A stretch of DNA of 64,000 nt, taken from NCBI RefSeq assembly GCF_900142545.1, contig NZ_FRBF01000003.1, positions 186,001 through 250,000 on the forward strand, read 5' to 3'. This DNA is from Fibrobacter sp. UWT2 (GTDB lineage: Bacteria > Fibrobacterota > Fibrobacteria > Fibrobacterales > Fibrobacteraceae). Below the pieces are notes generated by a model that saw only the letters and a program-made list of their open reading frames with translations, was not told the origin of the DNA and made no database searches. Position 1 is the stretch's first letter; each line of letters starts with the position of its first letter. The translations under genes and the position numbers were made by a program. This document shows positions 20,359 through 28,757 of the stretch, one piece after another.

Positions 20359-20370
20359 AAAACATTTAAG

Positions 20371-20397
20371 AAAGGCTGCGGTAAAACGCAGCCTTTT
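20371..20397 (+). terminator. Terminator of alaS
   Basis: Stem AAAGGCTGCG/CGCAGCCTTT (20371-20380 with 20387-20396), loop GTAAAA, followed by T-rich sequence. Confidence 0.85.
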
Positions 20398-20434
20398 CTG
20401 TATATGGTTGAGTTCGCGGAATGCCGCACTCGTT

Positions 20435-21856
20435 TTACTTTATCACAAATCTCTGCATCAGACTCTTGGAACCGTCGCGCACGCGAACCACGTACATGCC
20501 TTCGGCAATCTTCAAGTCTATAGAACCCTTCACGTTTTTCGCGCTGAATACCGGGCGGCCCTGCATGTCGAATACGTCGACCTTGGCGGCGGTGGCGCCT
20601 GCAATAAACAGCGTGCGGTCAGAAAGGTGCATCGAAAGGCTGCTCATGCTGGCGATAGTCTTGATCGCGATGGTAGAATCGTTCGATGTCGTGTCTGTCT
20701 TGGTGGTGTCTGTCTTGGTTGTATCCGTTTTAGTCGTGTCGGTTTTCGTAGTGTCCTGCTTTACCGTATCCTGCGGCGGTTCATACGTCTTAAGTCTCAC
20801 CAAGATGCTGTCGAATGCCGGTTTCGGTTGCAAGTTGTCGTCGTAAATGAGACCCTTTTGCCTGTTCAGGCCGCCAAGCCAACTCCATTTATCAGAAACG
20901 CCCCAAATCAGGTAGGTGTCCGCATTCGGTTCTTCAAGGATAATGTCCAGGTACTGGCGGAAAGTCTGGCCTTGGCGTTCAAGATCGCTCTTGCTCACGT
21001 TGATGCCGCTCTTGAATCCGATATCGAGTTCGGTGATTTTCAGCTTGATATTGAGTTTTGCAAGTTCCTTGGCAAGGGAACGGAGACTGTCCGGCGAACC
21101 GATAAAGTGCTTGTCGGTCGTGGTGTCTTCCACGTGCGTCTGGGAACCCACGCAATGAATAGGAATGCCGTTTGCGACCCAGCGCTTCACCTGTTCCAGC
21201 AAAAAGCCTGCCTTGGCTTTCGGGTTGACGCCCTGTTCCAGGTTGTAGTCGTTGTAGCAGAGCTCCGCATTGGGGTCGGCGGCGTGCGCCCACACGAAGG
21301 CGGAGTCGATAAATTCGGGGCCGATTCCCTGGTACCACACGGAATAGGAACGCCATTGGGGTTCGTTGTTGCTGATGGCCTCGTTCACCACGTCCCATTC
21401 ATCCACCTGGCCTTTCCAGTGTCCGACCACGTTGTTGATGTGGTTCTTGAGCACGCTGAGAAGTTTCTTTTTGTCGTTCTTGTAGTTGTTCACCCAGTTC
21501 GGAACCTGGCTGTGCCAGGCGAGGGCATGGCCACGGACACGCATGCCGTTCTGCTTTGCGTACTTGACCATTTTGTCGCCGTTATTGTAGTTGAAACGGT
21601 TTTCGCTCGGTTCGGTGGCGTCGAATTTCATCTCGTTTTCGGCGACGACAATATTGAACTGTGTCTTGTGAATTTGTTCGTAGTTGCCTGGGAGGCCACC
21701 GCCAAACCACTGCGAGTTCAGAATGGCGCCGATGTAGATATTGTTTTTATCTGCGAGTGACCTGAGTGTTTCATCTGCAGCAAAGGCGCTCGTGAGTCCC
21801 GTGCCGAGAAGGGTCGCGCACAAAGCGAGGCCCGCAATGGAATGATTGCTCATCAT
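20435..21856 (-). CDS. GH10 endo-beta-1,4-xylanase with TKTDT-repeat linker and C-terminal domain
   Basis: Second secreted GH10 xylanase, 473 residues from ATG 21856 (an adjacent ATG at 21853 is equally possible); AGGAGT lies just upstream. Signal peptide about 1-26. The barrel has acid/base Glu159 in EWDVVNEAIS and nucleophile Glu276 in KITELDIG, with the xylan-binding histidines in HALAWHSQVPNW. Instead of a CBM6, a Thr/Lys/Asp linker made of four TKTDT repeats (DNA 20690-20757) leads to the C-terminal domain (VDVFDMQGRPVFSAK ... MYVVRVRDG), which resembles a type IX secretion type A signal. The minus-strand motif TTTTGGGGCTATTTTTA (21909-21925) upstream links it to the GH95/GH43 cluster. 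Confidence 0.94.
   Translation of the reverse strand: MMSNHSIAGLALCATLLGTGLTSAFAADETLRSLADKNNIYIGAILNSQWFGGGLPGNYEQIHKTQFNIVVAENEMKFDATEPSENRFNYNNGDKMVKYAKQNGMRVRGHALAWHSQVPNWVNNYKNDKKKLLSVLKNHINNVVGHWKGQVDEWDVVNEAISNNEPQWRSYSVWYQGIGPEFIDSAFVWAHAADPNAELCYNDYNLEQGVNPKAKAGFLLEQVKRWVANGIPIHCVGSQTHVEDTTTDKHFIGSPDSLRSLAKELAKLNIKLKITELDIGFKSGINVSKSDLERQGQTFRQYLDIILEEPNADTYLIWGVSDKWSWLGGLNRQKGLIYDDNLQPKPAFDSILVRLKTYEPPQDTVKQDTTKTDTTKTDTTKTDTTKTDTTSNDSTIAIKTIASMSSLSMHLSDRTLFIAGATAAKVDVFDMQGRPVFSAKNVKGSIDLKIAEGMYVVRVRDGSKSLMQRFVIK
20690..20757. repeat. 15-bp tandem repeat encoding the xylanase linker
   Basis: About four diverged copies of a 15-bp unit encoding Thr-Lys-Thr-Asp-Thr on the minus strand, inside the GH10 gene. 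Synonymous drift between copies suggests selection on the peptide rather than a recent expansion. Confidence 0.8.
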
Positions 21857-21908
21857 TACTACTCCTTTTTCTTTACCTCCCACACGATCACTCATTTTAT
21901 AAAATAAA

Positions 21909-21927
21909 TAAAAATAGCCCCAAAAGA
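21909..21927 (-). promoter_or_regulatory. Promoter region of the second GH10 gene with shared CAZyme motif
   Basis: On the minus strand the sequence reads TCTTTTGGGGCTATTTTTA, with the TAnnTTTA box at 21909-21916, about 52 nt before ATG 21856. It matches the TTTTGGGGCTAATTTTA elements of the GH95 and GH43 genes. Confidence 0.5.
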
Positions 21928-22027
21928 TGTAAACAAAGCGAAACCAAAAGTTCCGGTTTTTGAGCGTTTAAAGGATGATTTTCTTTATATTGGGCTTTAG
22001 TTTCTTTTTGGCATCAATGACAGCGTA

Positions 22028-22402
22028 TTATTCGACTTTTTGCACAGTGATATCGCCGATGGTTTCGTTTTGGGCAAGTTCTAGAAGCAGGGCAAATTTG
22101 TCCTTGGAGTTGAGCTTTAAGCACCTGCAGATGTATGCTAGGTTTTCTCCTTCGGGCAAGAGTCCGCTAAAGAAGGGAAATAGGTATCGCGAAGAAAAAA
22201 TCCTTTGTGTCTTGGGGAATCCAATAGCGATGGAGGATCCTCCGGTTGCGAGGTAATTGCAGTCGTAGATAAATACAATGCGTCTTTTGTTTGCTAGCAG
22301 GTATCCTGCTGTTTTCCAGTTTTTGAGAACCCGCGCCTTGCGTATTTTGTAGTGAGTCGTTTTAATCATGAATGACTCGCCCCTGCAGGGTAATTTTGTC
22401 AT
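22028..22402 (-). CDS. HipA N-terminal-domain protein (HipS-like), toxin-antitoxin component
   Basis: A 124-residue protein that corresponds only to the N-terminal subdomain 1 of HipA kinases (Couple_hipA), as in the stand-alone HipS of three-part HipBST systems. The diagnostic stretch is FPFFSGLLPEGENLAYICRC followed by KDKFALLLELAQNETIGDIT. No kinase motifs are present. In HipBST, HipS neutralises the kinase HipT. Start ATG 22402 shares one base with the stop of the upstream gene (TAATG); Met12 at 22369, preceded by AGGGG, is an alternative. Downstream only the xylanase promoter follows, so no HipT is encoded nearby: the system is incomplete, reduced, or works with a kinase elsewhere. Domain call good, function inferred. 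Confidence 0.72.
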   Translation of the reverse strand: MTKLPCRGESFMIKTTHYKIRKARVLKNWKTAGYLLANKRRIVFIYDCNYLATGGSSIAIGFPKTQRIFSSRYLFPFFSGLLPEGENLAYICRCLKLNSKDKFALLLELAQNETIGDITVQKVE

Positions 22403-23022
22403 TATGCAAATACATCGTAAAGTTTCAAATCGTAGATAGACTTGTATGTTTTTAGGGGGAAGTTTTCGATGTATTTATCCACATCGGCGCGGAGAATTTT
22501 GTTGCGCAGGATATGCCTGCGAATGATGTCGGGAGCTTCCTCTTCACTGCAATAATCGGTGTATTCTTCTACATCCTTTAGCAAATCTAGGAGTTGAAGA
22601 ACGTTGCGATTTTCTTTGGTTACGGCGACCTTGGCACGACGAATGTAAAACGGAATGTTGCCTACTTTAACTTCGCGTGCGATGGCTGTTGCGTTGTTTG
22701 TTACGATTTCTTCTTTATAAGGTACTTGTAAGCACAGTCCAAGTTGATTTGCGAAGGTGTAGCCCGAATAATAGCCGTAGATTTCATCGCCATTAGTGAT
22801 GTACTTATATTCAGCGACCGTATTTGACGAAATCGGGTAATATTCGTGATTGTGGTCCGGCAGAAAATAGACTCCGGGTTCATAGCGAAAAAGTTCGCCG
22901 GAATCAACGAGCTTTTTTAACTGTTGACGTAGATTCCCTGCCGAAAGTCCGAGTGGTTCGGCGTCTTCCGTAAAAATGGGCTTTCCTGGCCCAAATTTCG
23001 ATTTTAAATATTCTAAAAGCAT
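22402..23022 (-). CDS. AbiEi/DUF6088-like antitoxin-type protein
   Basis: A 206-residue protein with an N-terminal winged helix-turn-helix (about 1-55, including LSAGNLRQQLKKLVDSGELF) and a domain like those of AbiEi-type antitoxins (YYPISSNTVAEYKYITNGDE, GYYSGYTFANQLGL). Such proteins repress their own operon and neutralise a partner toxin. It is co-transcribed with the HipS-like gene (one-base overlap) rather than with an AbiEii nucleotidyltransferase. The start has GGAG six bases upstream, and that site lies within a short inverted repeat (CCGT/ACGG, 23030-23041) that could be an operator. Assignment to DUF6088 is from recall of the family pattern. Confidence 0.68.
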   Translation of the reverse strand: MLLEYLKSKFGPGKPIFTEDAEPLGLSAGNLRQQLKKLVDSGELFRYEPGVYFLPDHNHEYYPISSNTVAEYKYITNGDEIYGYYSGYTFANQLGLCLQVPYKEEIVTNNATAIAREVKVGNIPFYIRRAKVAVTKENRNVLQLLDLLKDVEEYTDYCSEEEAPDIIRRHILRNKILRADVDKYIENFPLKTYKSIYDLKLYDVFA

Positions 23023-23121
23023 ATTGACTCCGTATTAACGGAATTTAATATATATAATTAAAATTCGTTTGCCAATAGGGGTTGTGCAGCATCAGCTTTT
23101 TCTGACATTCTCTGTGGATTT

Positions 23122-23213
23122 GTCATGCTGGATTTGATCCGGCATCAACTTTCCATACGTCATTCTGGGCGTATTGTCTCCCTGAACTTGTTTCAGGGTT
23201 GGTTCAGCATCAG
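23122..23213. repeat. Cluster of degenerate dispersed palindromic repeats
   Basis: GTCATGCTGGATTTGATCCG at 23122 (with GCATC following) and a second unit from GTCATTCTGGGC at 23159 through CCTGAACTTGTTTCAGG to CAGCATCAGC at 23213. Both are variants of the GTCAT...ATC family. Confidence 0.6.
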
Positions 23214-23306
23214 CTTTTCTCGCATATTTACTTATATTATCAGTATAAAGAGTTTTGTCTCTTGTTCTCACGACTGAAACCTAGACAATTTCAAACCCGA
23301 GAACAA

Positions 23307-23322
23307 GGCGAACGCTCACGCA
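23307..23322. repeat. 16-bp repeat, left copy
   Basis: GGCGAACGCTCACGCA, identical to 29992-30007. The two copies lie on either side of the mod-res-DUF4417 block. Confidence 0.6.
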
Positions 23323-23401
23323 TGCATTGGCGGAAGCCTGTGCATCGCTATGTCCATGCCCAGATTCTGTCCGGGTCTTTGGTGCATTGTGCCCTTTATG
23401 G

Positions 23402-23480
23402 GGCGTGGGTCGTGCGTTTATCGGGTTAAGGCTTAGTCTAGGGCCGCAGTCGTGGTAAACGTTTCGACTCACGCCTTTTT
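23402..23480 (+). other. Nested hairpin with terminator-like end upstream of mod
   Basis: Outer stem GGCGTGGGTCG/CGACTCACGCC (23402-23412 with 23465-23475, 11 pairs including one G-U). Inner stem CGTTTA/TAAACG (23415-23420 with 23456-23461) encloses a 35-base loop. TTTTT follows directly. It could be the 3' end of a small RNA or a large terminator. No plus-strand gene ends just upstream. Confidence 0.5.
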
Positions 23481-23554
23481 CTATTGCATTAAAAGCGTGG
23501 ATTGAACGTCAGGCAAGAGCATGCTGATGTTTAACCTTTTACCGGTATGGCTGC

Positions 23555-25657
23555 ATGTCCACGCTTAACGAACTGATTGAACAGGTTGAAAACCCGGAAC
23601 TCAAGGCAAGAATTCGGGCCGAGGTTGCCCGACTTAGCAAGCAGAAAAAATTTGGACTTGTATTCGAGGAGCACCTACCGGAATGCACTCCGCTTTACGA
23701 GATTCCCGTAAAGAAGGGGGCGACTGTCGCACTTAAAGCGGGCAAGGCGAATGAGACTTACACGGTTCTTTGCATTGATGATGGTATGACAACTTGTGAA
23801 CGGCAGGACAATCATGAGCACGCGCAGTTCTCGGTAGCGGATTTGGTATGCGTGGCAAAGTTCGGCGAAGCGATTTACCCATACCTTAAGCCGATTGATT
23901 CCGTTTGCAATGCACCGGATTCATCCCTTTGGCATGCGCTTATCGAAGCGGACAATTATCATGCGTTACAACTGCTGGTTTACCTGTATGGTGGCATGGT
24001 GGACTGCATTTACATTGATCCGCCGTACAATACCGGAGCAAAGGACTGGAAATACAACAACGATTACGTGGATAGCAACGACAGCTACAGGCATAGCAAG
24101 TGGCTTTCCATGATGCAAAAGCGCCTGAAACTCGCGAAGCAGTTGCTGAACCCGAAAGATTCCGTCCTAATTGTGACGATTGATGAGAAGGAATACCTGC
24201 ACCTTGGTTGCTTGTTAGAGGAAATGTTCCCAGAAGCAAGAATTCAGATGGTGAGCAGTGTGATTAATCCTGGAGGAGCAAGTCGATTTAATGCTTTCAA
24301 CCGCACAAATGAATTCATCTATTTCGTAATGTTTGGTAATGCTGCTCCCATGGCTTTACCATTGAATGATGAATGGAAGGGGAATATTAAAGGAGGTTCG
24401 CGTGATACGCTTCGATGGCGAGAACTACGTCGAGCTAGTACTAATGCGCGAAGAATTGATAGACCAAATCTTTTTTATCCCATTTACCTATCTAATGATG
24501 GAAGCCGTATTTTAGGATGTGGGGAATCTCCCTCTTTTTCGGATGATTACAAAAAATGGAAGTCGCCTTATGAAAATTCGATTATCATATTTCCAATAAG
24601 GCCAAATGGTGAAGAGGGTAATTGGCAATTATCGCAAGTAAAATTGATGGAAATGTATAAAAAGGGTTTTGTAAAAATTGGAAATTATCGTTCAGAAAAC
24701 ACGGCTTTTTCTTATCTAGCAGAGGGTGAAAGAGAAAAAATAGAAAAGGGTTTGTTCCCGATTATTGGCAGAAAAGAAGACGGATCAATAATTGTTGATG
24801 ATAGTAATTATCAGGCAAAATTTATCCCTGGAACTCAATGGTGGATTGGATCTCATGACGCTACGCAACAAGGCTCTAAAATTATTAATAATATCGTTGG
24901 TCGTGGCAGGTTTGATTTTCCTAAATCCCTTTACGCGGTTCATGACACAATTCGTTTTTTTGTCGCCAACAAACCAAACGCCTTAATTGTCGACTTTTTC
25001 GCAGGCTCCGGCACGACGCTCCATGCCGTCAATCTGCTCAATGCTGAAGATGGTGGAAATCGCCGTTGCATTATGGTCACCAACAACGAGGTCTCTGCTG
25101 ACGAATCCAAGGAATTTCTCGCAAAAGGAATACATCCCGGTGATGACGAGTGGAATGCAAAAGGCATCGCACGTTACGTTACTTGGCCACGTACCGTTTG
25201 TTCCATTGAAGGCCATGATGTAAACGGCAAACCGCTCCAGGGAAAGTATATCGGTTCCGACCTTGAAATGTCCGCCGGCTTCAAGGCAAATGCTGCTTTC
25301 TTCCATTTGGGTTTCTTGGACAAAAATGCGGTGGCGATTGGTAGGCAGTTCAAGGAATTGCTTCCGCTATTGTGGATGAAGGCGGGTGCCATCGGCCCAT
25401 GCCCCAAACTTCCCATGAACAAGCCCTTGCCGGAATACATTATTCTCCCCGAAAATAGGTTTGCCGTTCTAATTGACGAAAATGCGTTCCATCCGTTCTC
25501 CAAGGAACTTGCAAAAGCGCCCGAAATTGACGTTGCCTACATAGTCACCGATTCTGAACGCGGATATCGGCAGATGATTTCCAAATTGAACATTGAAACT
25601 ACCTTCCAACTCTATCGCGACTATCTGGATAATTTCCGCATCAATAAGGCCCGCTAA
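23555..25657 (+). CDS. mod: Type III restriction-modification DNA methyltransferase (Mod)
   Basis: A 700-residue N6-adenine methyltransferase of the beta class, the modification and target-recognition subunit of a type III system. Catalytic motif IV, DPPYNTG, is at about residue 155 and precedes the SAM-binding motif I, FFAGSGTTLHA (about 480), the order expected for Mod. The region between (about 230-470) should be the target recognition domain. An N-terminal extension of about 100 residues precedes the catalytic core. The DNA for the recognition domain (about 24250-24960) is visibly richer in A+T than the rest of the gene, suggesting exchange of this segment. The res gene starts 2 nt after the stop. 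No clear Shine-Dalgarno precedes ATG 23555. Confidence 0.9.
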   Translation: MSTLNELIEQVENPELKARIRAEVARLSKQKKFGLVFEEHLPECTPLYEIPVKKGATVALKAGKANETYTVLCIDDGMTTCERQDNHEHAQFSVADLVCVAKFGEAIYPYLKPIDSVCNAPDSSLWHALIEADNYHALQLLVYLYGGMVDCIYIDPPYNTGAKDWKYNNDYVDSNDSYRHSKWLSMMQKRLKLAKQLLNPKDSVLIVTIDEKEYLHLGCLLEEMFPEARIQMVSSVINPGGASRFNAFNRTNEFIYFVMFGNAAPMALPLNDEWKGNIKGGSRDTLRWRELRRASTNARRIDRPNLFYPIYLSNDGSRILGCGESPSFSDDYKKWKSPYENSIIIFPIRPNGEEGNWQLSQVKLMEMYKKGFVKIGNYRSENTAFSYLAEGEREKIEKGLFPIIGRKEDGSIIVDDSNYQAKFIPGTQWWIGSHDATQQGSKIINNIVGRGRFDFPKSLYAVHDTIRFFVANKPNALIVDFFAGSGTTLHAVNLLNAEDGGNRRCIMVTNNEVSADESKEFLAKGIHPGDDEWNAKGIARYVTWPRTVCSIEGHDVNGKPLQGKYIGSDLEMSAGFKANAAFFHLGFLDKNAVAIGRQFKELLPLLWMKAGAIGPCPKLPMNKPLPEYIILPENRFAVLIDENAFHPFSKELAKAPEIDVAYIVTDSERGYRQMISKLNIETTFQLYRDYLDNFRINKAR

Positions 25658-25659
25658 TT

Positions 25660-28440
25660 ATGAAAGTCGAACTTTTCTCATTCCAGAAAGAAGCTGTTGA
25701 AAATTTGCGCATGTGGGTCTATGAATCCCAGGGGGCATTTCGCCGCACGCATGTTCCGCAGGTTATCTCTTTTACCGCTCCTACCGGGGCCGGTAAGACC
25801 ATTGTCATGGCGTCGCTTATCGAAGAAATCTTCAATGGCGACGACTCTCACGCCGATGAACGTGATGCCGTATTCGTGTGGCTGTCCGATTCTCCGGAAT
25901 TGAATCTGCAATCTAAGGCGAAAATTGACCTCAAGGCAGACCGGATTAGGCTTGGCCAGTGTGTTGTGATTGAAGACGAATCTTTTGATAGGGAAGAACT
26001 AGAAGATGGTCATGTGTATTTCTTGAATACGCAGAAATTGGGCAAGTCTTCCAATTTGACCAAGCATTCTGACGGCAGGCAATACACTATTTGGGAAACG
26101 CTTCAGAATACGATTGTGAACAAGCCCGACCGCCTATATTTTATTATTGACGAGGCGCATCGCGGTGCTTCCGGGAATGCTGCCGCAACAGCAACTACAA
26201 TCATGCAGAAGTTCATCAAGGGTAGTCCCGAAAATGGGCTTTCTTCAATGCCGATTGTTATTGGCATGTCTGCAACACCGGAGCGGTTCAATGCCCTTGT
26301 CAAGGGGTACACAAATTCGTCTATCCATAATGTAGTCGTAACGCCCGATGATGTTCGTAAGTCAGGTTTGCTGAAGGATCGGATTATCATCACGCATCCG
26401 GAAGACGACAAGGTAACCAACGAGATGAGCATCTTGCAGGCTGCCGTTGACGAATGGCAGCACAAGTGTGCCCACTGGCACCAGTATCTTGTGGAACAGC
26501 ATTATGCTGTCTTTAATCCGGTTCTTGTTATACAGGTTTTGGATGGAACTGCAGGCAAGGTTTCCGAGACTCCGCTGGAAGATTATCTTCGCAAAATCGA
26601 GGAACGAATCGGCCGCACATTCGATGCCGGCGAAGTGGTGCAGACATTTGATACCAAATCTGCAATCGATGTTGGCGGATACCAGATGCAGTACATAGAA
26701 CCGTCAAGAATTGCAGAAACAAAGAATGTCAAGGTTGTATTCTTTAAGCAGAATTTGAGCACGGGTTGGGACTGTCCCCGTGCAGAAACCATGATGTCTG
26801 TCCGCCGTGCAAAAGATTCTACGCATATCGCGCAGTTGCTTGGCCGTATGGTCCGTACACCCACCCAACAGCGGATTCAGGTGGATGATTCGTTGAATGA
26901 TGTCCATTTGTATTTGCCGTATTTTGATTCTGAAACGGTCAAGGCGATTGTAAAGGATTTGCAGGACCGTGAAGGCGGTGAACTCCCTACCGAAATTGAA
27001 TCTGAAAGATTCGATGACGGCCCTACACAAATACTGCAAATCAAGCCCAAACGTATTGTGCAGAAACCTGTGGTAATACCTGTTGTAATTGAAGAAAAAT
27101 CTTCTCCGAAACAGCCTGCTGCTCCGGAAGTAAAAATGCCTGTACAGGAAACATCTGTAAAGGAGTCAACCGCTGAATATAATGCTGCAAAAGATGCCGC
27201 TGCAAAGAATGCTCCTAAAGAGGCAACTAGTAAAAAAGAAGAATCAGTCTTTGTCCCGGTTGAAGAGGAGGTTGTTTTAGAAGATGGCATAGATCGCGAG
27301 TCTGTAGTCAAGTTTATTAACGATTCAGAGTTTGATACTTTCGACGTGCGTTCCGTCCGCATCAGTAAAAATCATGTTTCGTCACTGTTTGCCTTGGTTC
27401 AGGTTCTGGTAATGACGGATATATGGCGTGATGGGTTGCGGACAGTCAAAACGGAAATTGTGGACTTGATTCGTGATTATGCCGATGGACTCCGCAAGTC
27501 CGGGAAATATGAACAACTTTCCAAGGACATCACCGAATTCAAGTTGTCGTCTGAAATATTCGACGTGTATGGAATTTCCATTCAAGACGAAGTTCAAGGC
27601 TCAATTGCGACAGCGCAGTCTGATATAGATCGAATCTTTAAACTTGCTGATAAAAAACTAGGTGAAACAGGAATCGGAAACTTCTATATCACCAGTTCGT
27701 CCAAGACAGATGCCGATTGGGAAAATCCGGAATTCAAGGTGGATGTCATCTTGTTTGCGGCCGACAGCGAATGCTTGCGAAAGTTGGATGACTACGCGTC
27801 CAAGCGATTCAATGAAATTGATGATGCTTATCGCCGTAAGGTGAACTTGCTCAAGGGCGCCGATGAAAAATTCAAGAAGGAATACAACGATATCGTTAGT
27901 AATTCTGCCGAGGTCACCAAGCATGTGTTCGGTTTGCCGGAAACGATTATGGGCACGGACCGTGATGGCGAAAAGTTTGAAAAGCATCTTTTCGTCGATG
28001 ATCATGGTTTTGCAAAATTTAAACTGAATAATTGGGAAAAGAAAACTCTTGCTGAGGAATTTGCTCGCGAAGATTTTGTTACATGGTATAGAAATCCTCC
28101 TCGAAAATCGTTCTCGCTCGCAATCCCGTATGAAAAGGATAATCAGATAAAGGCGATGTATCCGGACTTTATCATAGTGCGCAAGGATGGTGATTCTTAC
28201 GTGGCGGATATGTTGGAACCGCACAACCCTGAATTGGGCGATAATCTAGGCAAGGCGAAGGCGTTTGCAAAGTACGCCGAAGAACGCGCCTTGTTCGGGA
28301 GAATCCAACTCATTCGTGTGAACGGAGAGCATGTAAAACGATTGGAATTTACCAAGCGCGATGTTCGCGAAAGGGTTTTGCTTTGCAATAATCTGGAAGA
28401 CCTAAACCGAGTCTTCAGTGATTGCGCCGTGGAAGAGTGA
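25660..28440 (+). CDS. res: Type III restriction enzyme helicase-nuclease subunit (Res)
   Basis: A 926-residue ATP-dependent helicase/endonuclease that with Mod cleaves unmodified DNA. Superfamily 2 motifs: Walker A TGAGKT (42-47), DEAH (164-167), SATPERF and QLLGRMVRTP (motif VI). A low-complexity Ala/Lys/Pro/Glu segment (about 455-540) separates the helicase from the C-terminal part. Near the end, YPDFIIVRKDGDSYVADMLE followed by PH replaces the classical PD-(D/E)xK nuclease signature of EcoP15I-type Res; the 'LEPH' variant seems to be a subgroup feature, and whether it cuts is uncertain. Two nucleotides follow the mod stop, so the genes are co-translated. It converges on the minus-strand cassette with an 8-base gap. 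Confidence 0.88.
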   Translation: MKVELFSFQKEAVENLRMWVYESQGAFRRTHVPQVISFTAPTGAGKTIVMASLIEEIFNGDDSHADERDAVFVWLSDSPELNLQSKAKIDLKADRIRLGQCVVIEDESFDREELEDGHVYFLNTQKLGKSSNLTKHSDGRQYTIWETLQNTIVNKPDRLYFIIDEAHRGASGNAAATATTIMQKFIKGSPENGLSSMPIVIGMSATPERFNALVKGYTNSSIHNVVVTPDDVRKSGLLKDRIIITHPEDDKVTNEMSILQAAVDEWQHKCAHWHQYLVEQHYAVFNPVLVIQVLDGTAGKVSETPLEDYLRKIEERIGRTFDAGEVVQTFDTKSAIDVGGYQMQYIEPSRIAETKNVKVVFFKQNLSTGWDCPRAETMMSVRRAKDSTHIAQLLGRMVRTPTQQRIQVDDSLNDVHLYLPYFDSETVKAIVKDLQDREGGELPTEIESERFDDGPTQILQIKPKRIVQKPVVIPVVIEEKSSPKQPAAPEVKMPVQETSVKESTAEYNAAKDAAAKNAPKEATSKKEESVFVPVEEEVVLEDGIDRESVVKFINDSEFDTFDVRSVRISKNHVSSLFALVQVLVMTDIWRDGLRTVKTEIVDLIRDYADGLRKSGKYEQLSKDITEFKLSSEIFDVYGISIQDEVQGSIATAQSDIDRIFKLADKKLGETGIGNFYITSSSKTDADWENPEFKVDVILFAADSECLRKLDDYASKRFNEIDDAYRRKVNLLKGADEKFKKEYNDIVSNSAEVTKHVFGLPETIMGTDRDGEKFEKHLFVDDHGFAKFKLNNWEKKTLAEEFAREDFVTWYRNPPRKSFSLAIPYEKDNQIKAMYPDFIIVRKDGDSYVADMLEPHNPELGDNLGKAKAFAKYAEERALFGRIQLIRVNGEHVKRLEFTKRDVRERVLLCNNLEDLNRVFSDCAVEE

Positions 28441-28448
28441 ATTTAGTC

Positions 28449-28757
28449 TCACCCCAATTCGTCATCTACCCATTCAACTTCGCGCTCGATCTCAGGGAGT
28501 TTCTTTCCTTCAAAGATTGGCTGCTCAAGAAATTCCTGGGCGCATTCGCTCAATGATGCCTTGTAGGTTTTCCAAAGGTATTCTTTGTCTTGTCCTTCGG
28601 TTTCGCCCTTGACTAGGAAACAGCACATGAAATATTTAGACGGATCTTTCGTCTCGTGCCACCCTTCGACAAAGTAGATTTTCCCCTTGTACTTGAGGTA
28701 CATTTCTTCGCCGTAATTCAGGTTGTCGAGAAATTCAACGTAATTACCATTGATCAT
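28449..28757 (-). CDS. Small acidic protein of unknown function
   Basis: A 102-residue acidic protein, not recognised. It has the pattern of a small beta-rich domain (YLKYKGKIYFVEGWHETKD) and a C-terminal acidic helix ending EREVEWVDDELG. The start ATG 28757 overlaps the upstream gene by 14 nt and has GGAG 8 nt before it, so it is very likely the last gene of the three-gene minus-strand operon. No transmembrane segment or signal peptide. It may act with the preceding protein (for example as an immunity or accessory protein), but only gene order supports that. Confidence 0.6.
   Translation of the reverse strand: MINGNYVEFLDNLNYGEEMYLKYKGKIYFVEGWHETKDPSKYFMCCFLVKGETEGQDKEYLWKTYKASLSECAQEFLEQPIFEGKKLPEIEREVEWVDDELG

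Larger units (their letters stand above)
23023..23554. other. Repeat-rich intergenic region upstream of mod
   Basis: This 532-base stretch contains several degenerate dispersed repeats (23122-23213), an inverted repeat TTGTTCTC/GAGAACAA (23262-23269 and 23300-23307), one copy of GGCGAACGCTCACGCA (23307-23322) and a strong nested hairpin followed by a T-tract (23402-23480). No credible protein-coding gene is seen. Confidence 0.6.

Noticed and set aside
20690-20757. Regular tandem repeat considered as a CRISPR-like array
   Set aside because: The unit is 15 bp without spacers and encodes a Thr/Lys/Asp linker in frame within the xylanase. No cas genes are present in the window.
21930-22027. Search for a truncated HipT kinase downstream of the HipS-like gene
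   Set aside because: Only a few short codon runs follow the stop (for example MPKRN-stop); no kinase motif is visible in any frame on the minus strand.
23402-23475. Hairpin region considered as a tRNA or other known structured RNA
   Set aside because: There is no anticodon arm or T-arm with proper spacing, and no match to tmRNA, RNase P or SRP RNA motifs. Kept only as an unnamed structured element.
23895-24239. Small frames overlapping mod in other registers
   Set aside because: They lie entirely inside the conserved methyltransferase domain, have no ribosome sites and no family resemblance.
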